From an uncultured Clostridia bacterium (GTDB lineage Bacteria; Bacillota; Clostridia; Christensenellales; UBA1242), in assembly GCA_944345705.1 (NCBI GenBank), contig CALVML010000010.1, forward strand, positions 1 through 41,086: 41,086 bases of DNA, in the 5' to 3' direction. Shown piece by piece: positions 24,847 to 32,588 of the stretch (positions are counted from its first letter, which is position 1; each line of letters begins with the position of its first letter). The notes below the pieces were generated by a model, which was not told where the DNA came from, ran no database searches, and worked only from the letters and a program-made list of their open reading frames with translations. The translations under genes were made by a program, and so were the position numbers.

Positions 24847-25269
24847 TTAATTCCCTTTGGCTATATCCGAAACCATCTTCATGTCGCATTTACCGTTATA
24901 GTTTGCCTTGAAATGCTTCATAACACTTGGCATTGATTTATCCTCAAGACTATCTATAATTGCCTTAATTTCTTCAGCTGTCAAAAGTTTAGGCATATAA
25001 GATTTGGCAATTTCAATCTGTCTTTCGATTGTCGAAACTTCCTCGCTATTCCCTACCTTTTGATAGTTAGTCTTTTCTTCTTCAAGTTCTTTCACAGTCT
25101 TTTGCAAGATGTTAGAGATGTCACTATCGTCAACTTCTCCACCCTTCTCGCGTTTCTTAATATTTTCAAGCATGATTTTATTTAGAAGTACACTATAAAA
25201 ACTTCTTGCCACGCTATCCTTATCTTTCATTGCTTGGACATTTGCTTTTTTAATTTGATCGTATAACAT
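24847..25269 (-). CDS. yqeY: YqeY-like protein (GatB/YqeY domain)
   Basis: 140 residues: LYDQIKKANVQAMKDKDSVARSFYSVLLNKI at the start and EEIKAIIDSL ... MKHFKANYNGKCDMKMVSDIAKG at the end, the YqeY signature. The domain resembles the tail of GatB, which contacts tRNA, and YqeY is suspected to relate to tRNA metabolism. AAAGGAG precedes the ATG. It forms a two-gene operon with the metallophosphoesterase. Confidence 0.93.
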   Translation of the reverse strand: MLYDQIKKANVQAMKDKDSVARSFYSVLLNKIMLENIKKREKGGEVDDSDISNILQKTVKELEEEKTNYQKVGNSEEVSTIERQIEIAKSYMPKLLTAEEIKAIIDSLEDKSMPSVMKHFKANYNGKCDMKMVSDIAKGN

Positions 25270-25336
25270 AATATCTCCTTTATTGGTATTATAAATATTT
25301 TTTTTAAAAACTCAAAATAAAATAATGTTTTTTATT

Positions 25337-25364
25337 TTGTTAACACATTAAAAAATGTTATCAT
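25337..25364 (+). promoter_or_regulatory. Promoter of the gene at 25390
   Basis: TTGTTA at 25337-25342, 16-base spacer, TATCAT at 25359-25364 preceded by TGn (extended -10). Confidence 0.6.
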
Positions 25365-25389
25365 AAAAGACAGAATAAAGTTAAACAGT

Positions 25390-26196
25390 ATGAGAAAAGC
25401 AATCAATTTATATTCGGTAAATTTAAACGGAAGAACTAAAGAAAAAATTATGGCGATAAAAGAAGCGGGCTTTGATTCTATCTATACTGGCATATATAAT
25501 AAAGCCGAAGATATGCCACTTGATGATATAATAGCCATGTTTAAAGCAGAAGGGTTTTTTATTCCACAAATGCATTGTTCCTATTACGAGCCAAATCTCA
25601 AGTATCTTTGGCAAGATGGACAATTAGGAGATGAACAAGAAAACGACTTAAAACAACAAATTATTCAAACTGCAGGATATGAGATAGAAAACTTTGTTTT
25701 GCATACTAATGGAGAGTTTAATCCGCCAAAGACTCAAACTGGAATTGAAAGAATAAAGAGAATGTTGGAAGTTGCAGAAAAATACAATGTCAATCTTTGT
25801 ATAGAAAATCTATATGATATCGATCAAATGAAATATATATTTAATCATATTGAAAGCGATAAATTGAAAGTATGTTATGATTGTGGTCACCATAATTGTC
25901 TTAATAGTGAAACAGATTTATTTAACATATTCAAAGACAAGATCACAGTATTACACCTTCATGATAATTTTGGCAAAGTGCCGAATGGCACAGGAGATTT
26001 ACATAAAATGCTTGGTGAAGGCAATATTGATTTGGATAAGTTGGCAATGCATATTGCACAACTTCCACAGGATATTGCTCTTTGTGCTGAATATAAGGTT
26101 TCAAAAGATCAATATAGTAAAGAGTTTTTTGTAAAAGCAAAAAAAACATTAGATGTTTTTGAGAATAAAATAGAACTTCAAAGAAATTTAAAATAA
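25390..26196 (+). CDS. Sugar phosphate isomerase/epimerase family (TIM barrel)
   Basis: 268 residues of the AP endonuclease-2 / xylose isomerase-like TIM-barrel family. Metal-ligand type motifs: MHCSYYEPN, LHTNGEF, LCIENLYD, CYDCGHHNC, VLHLHDNFGK followed by HKMLGEGNID, and AEYK near the end, in the expected order. Substrate unknown; members act as epimerases or isomerases on sugars and inositols, or as endonucleases. The ribosome site is weak. It ends at a strong terminator. Confidence 0.88.
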   Translation: MRKAINLYSVNLNGRTKEKIMAIKEAGFDSIYTGIYNKAEDMPLDDIIAMFKAEGFFIPQMHCSYYEPNLKYLWQDGQLGDEQENDLKQQIIQTAGYEIENFVLHTNGEFNPPKTQTGIERIKRMLEVAEKYNVNLCIENLYDIDQMKYIFNHIESDKLKVCYDCGHHNCLNSETDLFNIFKDKITVLHLHDNFGKVPNGTGDLHKMLGEGNIDLDKLAMHIAQLPQDIALCAEYKVSKDQYSKEFFVKAKKTLDVFENKIELQRNLK

Positions 26197-26221
26197 AGAG
26201 AAAAAACTACAAAAATAAAAA

Positions 26222-26258
26222 ACTATGGTATATCTTTATAGTAAACCATAGTCTTTTA
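26222..26258. terminator. Terminator (copy A) shared by the TIM-barrel gene and a lost tRNA copy
   Basis: ACTATGGT (26222-26229) pairs with ACCATAGT (26245-26252), with T-rich sequence after it and an A run before it. It is a diverged duplicate of the tRNA-Met terminator at 26401-26431. Confidence 0.8.
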
Positions 26259-26266
26259 TTTAATTT

Positions 26267-26388
26267 TGGTAGCAGCAACTGGGATAAATCACCCTAAAAA
26301 TGCAGGCATTTTCAGGGAACCCGAGAGAATACCCTAAAAATGTAAACATTTTCAGGGGACCCAAAAAGTTTCACTGGTTCGATCCCAG
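26267..26388 (-). pseudogene. tRNA-Met 3' remnant filled with CCCTAAAAAT palindromes
   Basis: 26267-26285 duplicates the last 19 bases of the tRNA-Met gene (on plus TGGTAGCAGCAACTGGGAT) and is followed by its own terminator copy. Where the tRNA body should be there are two palindromic repeats, 26292-26322 (tip TGC AG GCA) and 26332-26362 (tip TGT AA ACA), then at 26371-26388 TCACTGGTTCGATCCCAG, the T-arm of the tRNA in inverted orientation. So a tandem tRNA-Met copy appears to have lost its body to repeat insertion and an inverted duplication. It cannot make a tRNA. Confidence 0.75.
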
Positions 26389-26392
26389 CATA

Positions 26393-26431
26393 CAAAAAAA
26401 ACTATAGTATGTTTTCATATTAAACCATAGT
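26393..26431 (-). terminator. Terminator of tRNA-Met
   Basis: On the minus strand ACTATGGT pairs with ACTATAGT across a 15-base loop, followed by a T run (A run at 26394-26400 on plus). Confidence 0.85.
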
Positions 26432-26445
26432 TTTTTTATTAAAGT

Positions 26446-26522
26446 TGGTAGCAGCAACTGGGATCGAACCAGTGACCTCAAGAGTATGAATCTTGCGCTC
26501 TAGCCACCTGAGCTATGCTGCC
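26446..26522 (-). tRNA. tRNA-Met (CAU), elongator
   Basis: 77 bases with encoded CCA. Acceptor GGCAGCA pairs with TGCTGCT (one G-U), D-arm TAGCTCAGGTGGCTAGAGC, anticodon stem CAAGA/TCTTG around TTCATAC (anticodon CAT), T-arm CTGGTTCGATCCCAG. The anticodon stem lacks the three G-C pairs of the initiator, so elongator Met is most likely; a tRNA-Ile2 read after lysidine modification is the alternative. Confidence 0.95.
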
Positions 26523-26703
26523 ATTTAAGTTTAACGCAATAATGATTATAATCAACTTTATCCCTTTTGTCAAGAGAAAACTAAAAATATCTCTTTAAAT
26601 TTAATCTTTCTATTCGAAAACAAAAAATCACGCGAAAATATATAAATAAAAAATAAATTTTAAAAACGCAATAAATCAAAATTTTAATAAAAAAGGCGGA
26701 TCG

Positions 26704-27171
26704 TTATAGATCTCTTCCGCCTCTTTTTTCTTCATAGCATTGTTTAACAGCCTCTAAACTGAAGCCATATAGTACTATATTTTTCTTTGAATCGCACATA
26801 CCGCAAACAATCTCTCTAGGATTTGCACCAGTCAGCATACCTACAAAGCCTGTACCAATTGCAATAGATGCAATTTCTTCGCTATCATCAATATCAATAT
26901 TATCAAAACATTGTTTAATTACTTCAGCTTGATTCTTTCCCCATCCATTTTTTAAAGAATGGCAAACGAGCGCATGATAGGTTTTGTCACCAATCTTCTT
27001 TGATATAACACTGCCAAGTTTCATTGCCCCCATATCTTTCAATTCTTCCCAGCCTAACCTTGCAACTGAGCCTGCAAAGCCAGAATCGTTTATTCCTTCA
27101 GTATTCACCGCAAAAGCTATATGCTTGCAGTCTGTATCCATAATATTTCCCTTACCGGTTTTATTGATCAT
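26704..27171 (-). CDS. Macrodomain-like protein (tentative)
   Basis: 155 residues, ATG after AAGGGGG. Sequence suggests a small macrodomain-type fold: HIAFAVNTEGINDSGFAGSVARLGWEELKDMGAMKLGS, THYHALVCHSL-type strand (TYHALVCHSLKNGWG), and the loop ASIAIGTGFVGMLTGAN, reminiscent of the siafP.igTGi.G loop that binds ADP-ribose. The usual NAAN motif is not conserved, so ADP-ribose binding is uncertain. CGMCDSKK near the end contains two Cys. No export signal. It stands between tRNA-Met and ogt. Confidence 0.7.
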   Translation of the reverse strand: MINKTGKGNIMDTDCKHIAFAVNTEGINDSGFAGSVARLGWEELKDMGAMKLGSVISKKIGDKTYHALVCHSLKNGWGKNQAEVIKQCFDNIDIDDSEEIASIAIGTGFVGMLTGANPREIVCGMCDSKKNIVLYGFSLEAVKQCYEEKRGGRDL

Positions 27172-27226
27172 ATTTATCCCCCTTAACTTAATTATATAAA
27201 AAAACAGAGAAAAAGCAAGTAATATT

Positions 27227-27763
27227 TCAAAATTTACTCTTTACTTTAATTTTATTTTCTAAATCTAAAAGAAATTGTTTTCTTTCAATTCCGCCAGCGT
27301 ATCCAGTTAAACTATGATTTCTGCCAAGCACCCTGTGGCATGGAATGATGATAGAAATAGGATTATGTCCAACTGCACCGCCTATTGCTTGCGGAGACAT
27401 CTTCTCTTTCCCTAAATCTTTAGCAACTATGCCTGCAATCTCTCCATAAGTCATAGTTTTTCCATAATTAATATTTAACAAAATTTGCCACACTTTCAAT
27501 TGAAATGGCGTGCCTGTAGGATTTAATCTAATCGAATTAAAATCTTGATTTTTACCACTAAAATATTGATTTAGTTTATCTTTCACATCTTGAAAAATTT
27601 TTAAATTATCTTTAATTTCAATGTGTTGAAGCTGACAAGGAAGATATTTTTGTCCGTCAAAATAAAGACCTGTCAAACTATTCCCTTTTTCATCACAAGT
27701 CAAAATCATTGTCCCAATAGGAGAATTATAAAAAGACTTATACATAAAAACCTTCATTTGCAT
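27227..27763 (-). CDS. ogt: Methylated-DNA--protein-cysteine methyltransferase
   Basis: Repairs O6-methylguanine by moving the methyl group onto its own Cys. 178 residues with the active-site PCHRV (IIIPCHRVLGRNHSLTGYAGG) and the preceding helix-turn-helix QAIGGAVGHNPI; the N-terminal domain SPIGTMILTCDEKG is typical of Ogt. The start could be either of two close ATGs. It lies downstream of the composite repeat element. Confidence 0.95.
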   Translation of the reverse strand: MQMKVFMYKSFYNSPIGTMILTCDEKGNSLTGLYFDGQKYLPCQLQHIEIKDNLKIFQDVKDKLNQYFSGKNQDFNSIRLNPTGTPFQLKVWQILLNINYGKTMTYGEIAGIVAKDLGKEKMSPQAIGGAVGHNPISIIIPCHRVLGRNHSLTGYAGGIERKQFLLDLENKIKVKSKF

Positions 27764-27894
27764 ATTTATTCTATTTTAAAAATTAAAAAAAGTATAATTT
27801 TGTCTTTTACAGCTTTAAAGCAAATCAAAATTTAAGTCATTAGTATTTAGCACTTTTAGAAGAAACAAAGTTGCATTTTTTTACAAGACAAATT

Positions 27895-28322
27895 AAAACC
27901 CTAGCAAAAGCTAGAGTCAGACTGTAGATAAAAGGCGCGACCGAAAATTTGATAAAAAATTTTCTTGCATCGTATCGTCAAGGCTACGCTTATGTCAAGT
28001 TGTTTTAACAACTTAGACTTTAACGCTCGCCTTTTCCTCTCCCCATAAATGCAAAAGCATTTACGGGGTACCCCAAAATAAAACGCCCCAAACCAGTCAT
28101 TTAGGAGTACTAAACTCCTGGCTTACGTCACAAACTACGCTCAAGCGAAAATTGCTTTGTAATTTTACGCGGTTACGCTCGTTTGTTCCTTATCCCTAAA
28201 AATCTTACGATTTTTAGGGAACCCAAATAGAGTGGCTAAGCCACTTTTCGAGCCTTGCCTCGCTTGTTTTTCTACAGTCTGTTGTTTTTCTACACATTGA
28301 CTCTTGTAAAAGCTAGAGTTTT
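27895..28322. mobile_element. 428-bp composite palindromic element with inverted ends
   Basis: The ends are roughly inverted: AAAACCCTAGCAAAAGCTAG plus AGTC and AGACTGTAGA (27895-27928) against TCTACAGTCT (28271-28280) and GACTCTTGTAAAAGCTAGAG plus TTTT (28299-28322). Inside are many hairpins: GGCGCGACCGAAAA (27934), GAAAATTT/AAATTTTC (27943-27964), AAGTTGTTTTAACAACTT (27997-28014), a CCCCATAAATGC..GCATTTACGGGG repeat (28041-28074), AGGAGT/ACTCCT, a GCGAAAATT/AATTTTACGC pair, the CCCTAAAAAT repeat (28194-28224) and GTGGCTAAGCCAC (28232-28244). It has no open reading frame. It looks like a MITE-like or REP-like non-autonomous element between ogt and rubrerythrin; target-site duplication was not established. 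Confidence 0.7.
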
Positions 28323-28327
28323 GTCAA

Positions 28328-28870
28328 TTAAAATTCTTCAGATAAGATTTCAAAGTAAGAGCCAGGATGAGCGCAAACAGGACAAGCCTTAGGAGCATTT
28401 TCTCCAACATAGATATGTCCGCAATTTCTGCAAATCCAAACTTTCTTTTCTGTTTTATTGAAGACTTTTCCCTCTTCTACAAGTTTTGTAAGAGTGTTGT
28501 ATCTTTCTTCATGGCGTTTCTCAATCTTACCAACTTCTTCAAACTTGTAGGCTAAATCTAAAAAGCCTTCTTCTTTAGCTTCTTCAGCCATTCTCTTATA
28601 CATCTCAGTCCACTCGCCATTTTCGCCTGCAGCTGCATCTTTGAGATTGTCGAGTGTTGTAGGAATGCTTCCGCCATGCAATGCTTTAAACCACATTTTA
28701 GCATGTTCTTTTTCATTGTTTGCTGTTTCTTCGAAAACTGCAGCTATTTGCTCATAGCCATCTTTTCTAGCTTGTGAAGCATAATATGTATATTTGTTTC
28801 TTGCTTGACTTTCGCCAGCAAAAGCTTCCATTAAATTTTTTTCTGTCTTTGTTCCTTTTAATTCTTTCAT
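28328..28870 (-). CDS. rbr: Rubrerythrin
   Basis: Peroxide-reducing non-haem iron protein of anaerobes. The ferritin-like di-iron domain has paired ExxH motifs (EETANNEKEH; EEVGKIEKRHEERY), and the C-terminal rubredoxin domain has two CxxC sites (ICRNCGHIY ... ACPVCAHPGSYFE). 180 residues is normal for the short form. A TTGCTT-17-TATAAT promoter and a CGGAGG site precede it. Presence supports an anaerobic, oxygen-sensitive host. Confidence 0.97.
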   Translation of the reverse strand: MKELKGTKTEKNLMEAFAGESQARNKYTYYASQARKDGYEQIAAVFEETANNEKEHAKMWFKALHGGSIPTTLDNLKDAAAGENGEWTEMYKRMAEEAKEEGFLDLAYKFEEVGKIEKRHEERYNTLTKLVEEGKVFNKTEKKVWICRNCGHIYVGENAPKACPVCAHPGSYFEILSEEF

Positions 28871-28889
28871 GTTTTACCTCCGTTTTTAG

Positions 28890-28918
28890 ATTATAACAAA
28901 TTAAAAAATTTAAAGCAA
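28890..28918 (-). promoter_or_regulatory. SigA promoter of rubrerythrin
   Basis: On the minus strand TTGCTT (28913-28918), 17-base spacer, TATAAT (28890-28895). No PerR-type palindrome is visible. Confidence 0.8.
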
Positions 28919-28967
28919 ATCTTTTTCATAATAATAATAAATTTGTTTTTTAATTTTTTATCTTTAA

Positions 28968-31613
28968 CTAATTATTAGGAAACCATACAATTATAGAAGG
29001 TAAAGGATACATAAACACATCTTCTATCCAATTTGAATAATCACTCGACTCACCTGTAAACCTTGTCGCAGAATTGTTCTCTACAAAGTAACAACTCTTT
29101 ATTATCATAGTACCTGTATAAAATCCTCGTGTTGTCGCGTTTGCTGTTGATATGTTTGATGATATAAGCAGGCAATCTTTTATCTGTCCGTCACTAGATG
29201 ATCCTACAAAACTTGCAGTGGTATTGGTATTTCCATATATCTCAATGTTTTCTAATATACATGCTTCAATATTTACAGAGTCAACATCGCTAAGACCAGC
29301 AATAGCACCGCTATATTGACCATACACTAGACAATCTGTTATATAGACGCCGACTATATTCGCGCTCGCACCAGTAGTACTGTTTTCTCCAAGTTTTCCA
29401 AATAGTCCGCCGAATGTTTGTAAATACACCTTATTTGCATCTACTGCATCACATGTTTTAAGTCCTGTAATCTTATGCCCTTGTCCTAAATATTCACCAC
29501 AGAATGCATATTCACTACCTATTGGCAGCCAAGTATAGTCACTTAAGTCAATATCTGCTGTTTGTATATATTTGCCAAGCAGTGTACTAGAAATAGACTG
29601 CTTTGATAAATACGCTAAATCCTCTGCCGATGCGATGACATTGTATGTCACTCCGTTTATTTCCGTTGTTTTCAAAGATGACGATGCATGACTTGCCCAA
29701 GTTTCTTCCCACTGTGCATAGAGAGTAACTGTTGCACCATCATCGCTTGTCAAGTTCTTTACCGTTGCTTTGTCTAGGTAGCTTTCGCCTGTTCCGTCCG
29801 ACATTGTATTCCAGCCTGTAAAAACATAACCTGCCCATTTGAAAGTATTTTTTGATAGTGCTTGCTCACTATCATAAGTAAATGATTGATTTAGCATATT
29901 TCCACTGCCACCATTTGAATTAAATGCTATTGTATATGTTATATATTCCATATAGATATTGATTGTGTGATCGCTTATGCCAGTACATGTAAACGTATAA
30001 ACACCGTTACTTTCGCTCATTGTTAGTCCATTTCCACAAGTTACTGGATTTGAAGCACGCAATTTTCGTCCAGTTCCTGCCACTATATCATAAACTTGCC
30101 AGCTTTTATCAAATGTTATATAGTTATCACTAGGCTCGTTATACAGCCCTGTAATGACATTACCTTCATCATCTCGAAGTGTAAAAGTTCCATTTATATT
30201 ACTTGTATATTCTTCTACTCCATTTGGATTATAAATATTTACATTGACATAATATTCATTCGCTTCCCATATAGCATAAAGATTAAAGTATATATCTCCA
30301 GCGTTTGGTGTTGCCACACATTTATTACTGCTACTATTATTGTCCCATACTGTTACAGTATTCCAATTCGAATCAGCATCATAATATACTCCTGTATCAT
30401 TAGGCGTTAGACTCCAGCCCTTGAATTCATAGCCAGTTCGACTCAGTTCTGGCAAACCAAGTTTAGTGCTACTTGAACTATAATAAGATGAAGTGGTGGT
30501 GTTCGCTGTTTCGTCGTCCTGATAATACAATGTTGCAATTAATTGATTTGTTTCCCACAGTGCGACAAAAGTTATACTAGCATTTGATGATGAAATATCA
30601 TTGTTTACATTGTAACTATCTCCTGCTTGATAAATTGTGCCAGTATTATCAGATTCAAGCTGCCATCCTTTGAATGTGTATCCATTTCGCGCATTAGGTG
30701 TTGGCAATGTAATTGTGTCGCCATATTCAGCACTTCCTCCATTAATACTGCCACTTCCGCCGTTATAATTATAAGTATAATTCAAAGTATAAGGATCCCA
30801 ATGTGCGTTCATGGTAACTGTATCTCCATCGACAGAACTTAAATTTCTAAAATATATATATGATATTTGTGATCCATCATATTTATACCAATAAATGAAA
30901 TTATTAAGGCGGTATTCAGCCGTATCAGAAAAATTTGATATTGTCCATCCTGTAAATCGGTTGCCTGTTTTGGTAGGATAAGAGATTTCAACAGTATCGT
31001 CAAATCTTGCACTTTCCGGAGCATTCTCGCCCAGTGTACCACCATCAAGATTATAATCTATATTGTAGTTTATAGGATCAAAATATAAAGCTAGAACAAA
31101 ATATTTATTATAAGTTGTTGTAGACGAAGCTTGTATTTCTGTCGTTCCAGTAAGGCTAGAAAGACTATTAGTTGTATCATTAGCTAAAGAAGGATATTCC
31201 TTTTCATACGTGTAACCCTCTTTACAACTATTCAAAACGATTTCAAAATTATAATTTCCGCGACTAGTTCCCCAGTAGTATCTATTAAGAGATACCTCTT
31301 TAGTATATGAAAAGTATCCATCTAGAGTTAATTTTCCAAACTCTATATCATCGTGTGTTGAGCCCGAAAAATTTATTGCAACGTTAATCATTCGTTCTTC
31401 AGCGGGAGAATAATATCCTGTCGTTACAGCGTCCGGATCATAAACATAACATGAAACCGTCCAGCTGTGAACAGAAGTAGCCTCAGCCGATATATTCAAA
31501 CGATCTTCATTTGAATTGGTTGTCATAAAAATTCCAATAATAAATAAAAAAAGAGTTGCCAAAAAATAAATAAAGAATCTAAATTCACTGTTCCTTTTAT
31601 AGATATTAATCAT
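28968..31613 (-). CDS. Large secreted surface protein with InlB-type repeats
   Basis: 881 residues from the ATG at 31613, which directly follows GGAGG; a TTG farther out is unlikely. Signal peptide with a long hydrophobic core (FFIYFLATLFLFIIGIFM). Four Listeria-Bacteroides (InlB B / Flg_new) type modules lie at about 180-230, 275-325, 358-405 and 558-608, each ending F(K/T)GW. The C-terminal part (about 655-881) begins VIASAEDLAYLSKQ and contains GLUG-like elements (GGLFGKLGEN.., GAIAGLS), ending DYSNWIEDVFMYPLPSIIVWFPNN. There is no LPxTG or lipobox, so attachment is by other means or it is released. The same end motif occurs in the fragment at 39223-39600. Confidence 0.9.
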   Translation of the reverse strand: MINIYKRNSEFRFFIYFLATLFLFIIGIFMTTNSNEDRLNISAEATSVHSWTVSCYVYDPDAVTTGYYSPAEERMINVAINFSGSTHDDIEFGKLTLDGYFSYTKEVSLNRYYWGTSRGNYNFEIVLNSCKEGYTYEKEYPSLANDTTNSLSSLTGTTEIQASSTTTYNKYFVLALYFDPINYNIDYNLDGGTLGENAPESARFDDTVEISYPTKTGNRFTGWTISNFSDTAEYRLNNFIYWYKYDGSQISYIYFRNLSSVDGDTVTMNAHWDPYTLNYTYNYNGGSGSINGGSAEYGDTITLPTPNARNGYTFKGWQLESDNTGTIYQAGDSYNVNNDISSSNASITFVALWETNQLIATLYYQDDETANTTTSSYYSSSSTKLGLPELSRTGYEFKGWSLTPNDTGVYYDADSNWNTVTVWDNNSSSNKCVATPNAGDIYFNLYAIWEANEYYVNVNIYNPNGVEEYTSNINGTFTLRDDEGNVITGLYNEPSDNYITFDKSWQVYDIVAGTGRKLRASNPVTCGNGLTMSESNGVYTFTCTGISDHTINIYMEYITYTIAFNSNGGSGNMLNQSFTYDSEQALSKNTFKWAGYVFTGWNTMSDGTGESYLDKATVKNLTSDDGATVTLYAQWEETWASHASSSLKTTEINGVTYNVIASAEDLAYLSKQSISSTLLGKYIQTADIDLSDYTWLPIGSEYAFCGEYLGQGHKITGLKTCDAVDANKVYLQTFGGLFGKLGENSTTGASANIVGVYITDCLVYGQYSGAIAGLSDVDSVNIEACILENIEIYGNTNTTASFVGSSSDGQIKDCLLISSNISTANATTRGFYTGTMIIKSCYFVENNSATRFTGESSDYSNWIEDVFMYPLPSIIVWFPNN

Positions 31614-31665
31614 TATAACCTCCGCCAAAATTTGTGGACGACAACTTTAAGTAAGACCCTATTTA

Positions 31666-31693
31666 ATTATATAATTATTTTGTATCTAAACAA
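31666..31693 (-). promoter_or_regulatory. Promoter of the large surface protein
   Basis: On the minus strand TTGTTT (31688-31693), 16-base spacer, TATAAT (31666-31671), giving a leader of about 45 bases. The remaining gap to 31927 is AT-rich without a further gene; ATCGACAA at 31824-31831 is a near match to a 0A box. Confidence 0.65.
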
Positions 31694-31927
31694 AATTTAT
31701 TTTACTATAAATTGATTAATTCTACTAATGATTTGATTAATTTTTAAACTTATCTTAAAAATCAAAATTAGCAATAAGCGGAAATTTGAAAAGATTTTAA
31801 AATTTTTTACAAAAACGACAATAATCGACAAAGTTAGACAAAAATTAATTAAAATTTATTTTAATTTTGACAAAATATGTATTATAATAAAAGTGTTTTC
31901 TGGAAGTAATGTCAAAGGAGTAAAAAA

Positions 31928-32239
31928 ATGAAGAATGATTTATTGAAGACTTTAGCAATGAAAGCTAAAAACAGGATGATCAACAAAAGTTTAAGGGATA
32001 CATATTCAAATGCAAATATAAAAATTATCTCTACAAATGATCAGGCATTTTATGATAAGGTTAAAGAGATTGTGAACAATGATGAATATGTTTTAAATCC
32101 CTTGCAAAGATTGATGGATCAAGATAAGATGCTAAAAATGGATGCAAGAGCGAAAGAGAGATATTTGCTCGAAACTATTGAAAAGTATCAAAAAGCAAAA
32201 ATAATGATTGAAAATGAAAATCGAAAATATAATGCTTAA
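31928..32239 (+). CDS. Small unknown helical protein
   Basis: 103 residues after AAAGGAG. The sequence is helical and charged, with NPLQRLMDQDKMLKMDARAKERYLLETIEKYQKAK near the C-terminus, a pattern of small Firmicutes proteins of unknown role that I recall but cannot name. No signal peptide. A TATAAT at 31883-31888 lies upstream with a poor -35. It is isolated between two envelope-protein genes on the other strand. Confidence 0.8.
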   Translation: MKNDLLKTLAMKAKNRMINKSLRDTYSNANIKIISTNDQAFYDKVKEIVNNDEYVLNPLQRLMDQDKMLKMDARAKERYLLETIEKYQKAKIMIENENRKYNA

Positions 32240-32307
32240 ATAAAAAAGTTTTTCACATTTTCATATGTAGTCATCTTTTTTATGCATACATTGCTAATAT
32301 ATAAACG

Positions 32308-32334
32308 AGTTCTAATTTTAAGGACTAGTTTTTT
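32308..32334 (+). terminator. Probable terminator after the small unknown gene
   Basis: AGTTCT (32308-32313) pairs with AGGACT (32321-32326) with one G-U, followed by AGTTTTTT. The rest of 32240-32588 holds only AT-rich sequence. Confidence 0.55.
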
Positions 32335-32588
32335 GCAATAAAATTTTATGTGATAAGCAATGTTTTATTTAATAAAAGGTTTTTTGCTTTTTTATTAATG
32401 AATTTTTTAAACAATTGTAAAGATTTGTTAAAATTTTTGCATATAAAGCTTCGAACAAAATTTTAGCATACAATCAGTAAAAATGAAAAATTTTTAATAT
32501 AGGTAATTGTATTGAATGAGTTTATAATTATTGATAATAGCAAGCTTTATAAAAACTAAACAGTACAAAAACAATAAATTTTAACACA

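Noticed and set aside
26267..26522. Integrative element in tRNA-Met
   Set aside because: No integrase or cargo; only palindromes separate the duplicated ends.
26704..27171. HutP-type RNA-binding regulator
   Set aside because: No similarity to HutP motifs on inspection; macrodomain-like features fit better.
30096..30410. Open frame opposite the large surface protein
   Set aside because: A shadow of a real, repeat-containing gene; no start signals.
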